DNA of 14,694 nucleotides from the NCBI GenBank assembly GCA_003669255.1, contig QWPO01000136.1:1-14694 (forward strand). The letters run 5' to 3'. Within the stretch, counting starts at the first letter, position 1. Every line of letters starts with the position of its first letter. Made by a program: the position numbers and the translations under genes. Under the pieces are notes generated by a model that saw nothing but the letters and a program-made list of their open reading frames with translations, ran no database searches and was not told the DNA's origin. Below are positions 14,434-14,694 of this stretch, one piece after another. Source of the stretch: Planctomycetota bacterium (GTDB taxonomy: Bacteria; Planctomycetota; Planctomycetia; Pirellulales; UBA1268).

Positions 14434-14694
14434 AGATCACAGGCTTTCGGTTCGGCCGGCTCCGCGTGCCGCTGCAAACGCCGTTCAAGACCTCGACCCG
14501 CACGGTCGATGCCATCGACGACATCGTCGTGATGATCGACACCGACGACGGCCACGTGGGCTACGGCAGTGCCGCCGCCACCGCCAGGATCACTGGCGAC
14601 ACCCACGGCGGGATCCTCGATGCGATTCGCCACCACCTGGCGCCGCTGCTGATCGGTGAGGATGCCGAAGACCTCCACATCCTCACCGGCCGGA
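14430..14694 (+). CDS. L-Ala-D/L-Glu epimerase, N-terminal part (cut by window end)
   Basis: 88 residues are visible from ATG 14430, which forms an ATGA overlap with the previous stop; AGAGG at 14421-14425 is a possible ribosome site. The sequence MKITGFRFGRLRVPLQTPFKT, then IDDIVVMIDTDDGHVGYG and ARITGDTHGGI, is the capping-domain start of enolase-superfamily dipeptide epimerases of the YkfB/YcjG type. The TGDT motif and the RVPLxTPFKT opening are characteristic. The catalytic barrel with its two lysines lies beyond the window. The usual GYGEA appears here as GYGSA. Role: epimerising L-Ala-D-Glu to L-Ala-L-Glu during murein recycling, in the cytoplasm. The pairing with a YkfC-like enzyme supports this strongly. 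The reading frame is open to the end of the window. Confidence 0.88.
   Translation, partial: MKITGFRFGRLRVPLQTPFKTSTRTVDAIDDIVVMIDTDDGHVGYGSAAATARITGDTHGGILDAIRHHLAPLLIGEDAEDLHILTGR

Overview
The window looks like a piece of a Planctomycetes chromosome, most likely of the Pirellulales type. It is GC-rich and encodes three large secreted proteins ending in PEP-CTERM sorting tails (VPEP, hydrophobic stretch, Arg-rich end), a prepilin-like DUF1559 protein with an H-X9-DG motif, small lipoproteins with a transthyretin-like fold, and hairpin repeats of the 'GTAGC-CAGGTT-AACCTG' kind that I recall as abundant in this phylum. The assignment rests on protein families and repeats. No rRNA, tRNA, CRISPR array, insertion sequence or transposase is visible.

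Layout, left to right. (1) 3-1280, plus strand: the 3' part of a large secreted autotransporter-repeat protein ending in dockerin-like calcium motifs and a PEP-CTERM tail. (2) 1287-1533: seven short hairpin repeats lying between convergent genes. (3) 4655-1530, minus strand: a glycoside-hydrolase-like family 10 (GHL10) enzyme fused to the same kind of beta-strand, dockerin and PEP-CTERM tail. Its last about 200 residues are a close paralogue of the tail of gene 1, in inverted orientation. (4) 6582-4822, minus strand: a secreted FAD-dependent oxidoreductase, probably co-transcribed with the GHL10 gene. (5) 6583-6936: a comparatively AT-rich divergent control region. It holds two nearly identical 19-bp palindromes whose centres are exactly 42 bp apart, plus a third inverted repeat. 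(6) 6937-8115, plus strand: a PEP-CTERM protein that looks like a beta-propeller (DUF4623-like), followed by a good terminator. (7) 8257-10280, plus strand: an overlapping three-gene unit of a DUF1559 pseudopilin-like protein and two tandem paralogous transthyretin-like lipoproteins. (8) 11895-10345, minus strand: a secreted protein-arginine deiminase (PAD) homologue with the Asp/His/Asp/Cys catalytic set intact. (9) 11919-14694 and beyond, plus strand: a tightly packed operon of a DUF819 membrane protein, an SH3-NlpC/P60 murein-peptide endopeptidase of YkfC type, and an L-Ala-D/L-Glu epimerase of YkfB type cut by the window end.

How the genes may work together. The last operon reads as a murein-peptide salvage pathway: the NlpC/P60 enzyme would release L-Ala-D-Glu dipeptides, the epimerase would turn them into L-Ala-L-Glu for general peptidases, and the DUF819 membrane protein is the natural candidate for a transport step (inference). 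The left half encodes exported, probably surface-bound proteins: two with dockerin-like and PEP-CTERM tails, one of them with a carbohydrate-type catalytic barrel, plus a secreted flavoprotein. The PEP-CTERM propeller gene and the flavoprotein gene share the divergent region with the paired palindromes, which suggests one regulator could control both. The exosortase that should process the PEP-CTERM tails is not in the window.
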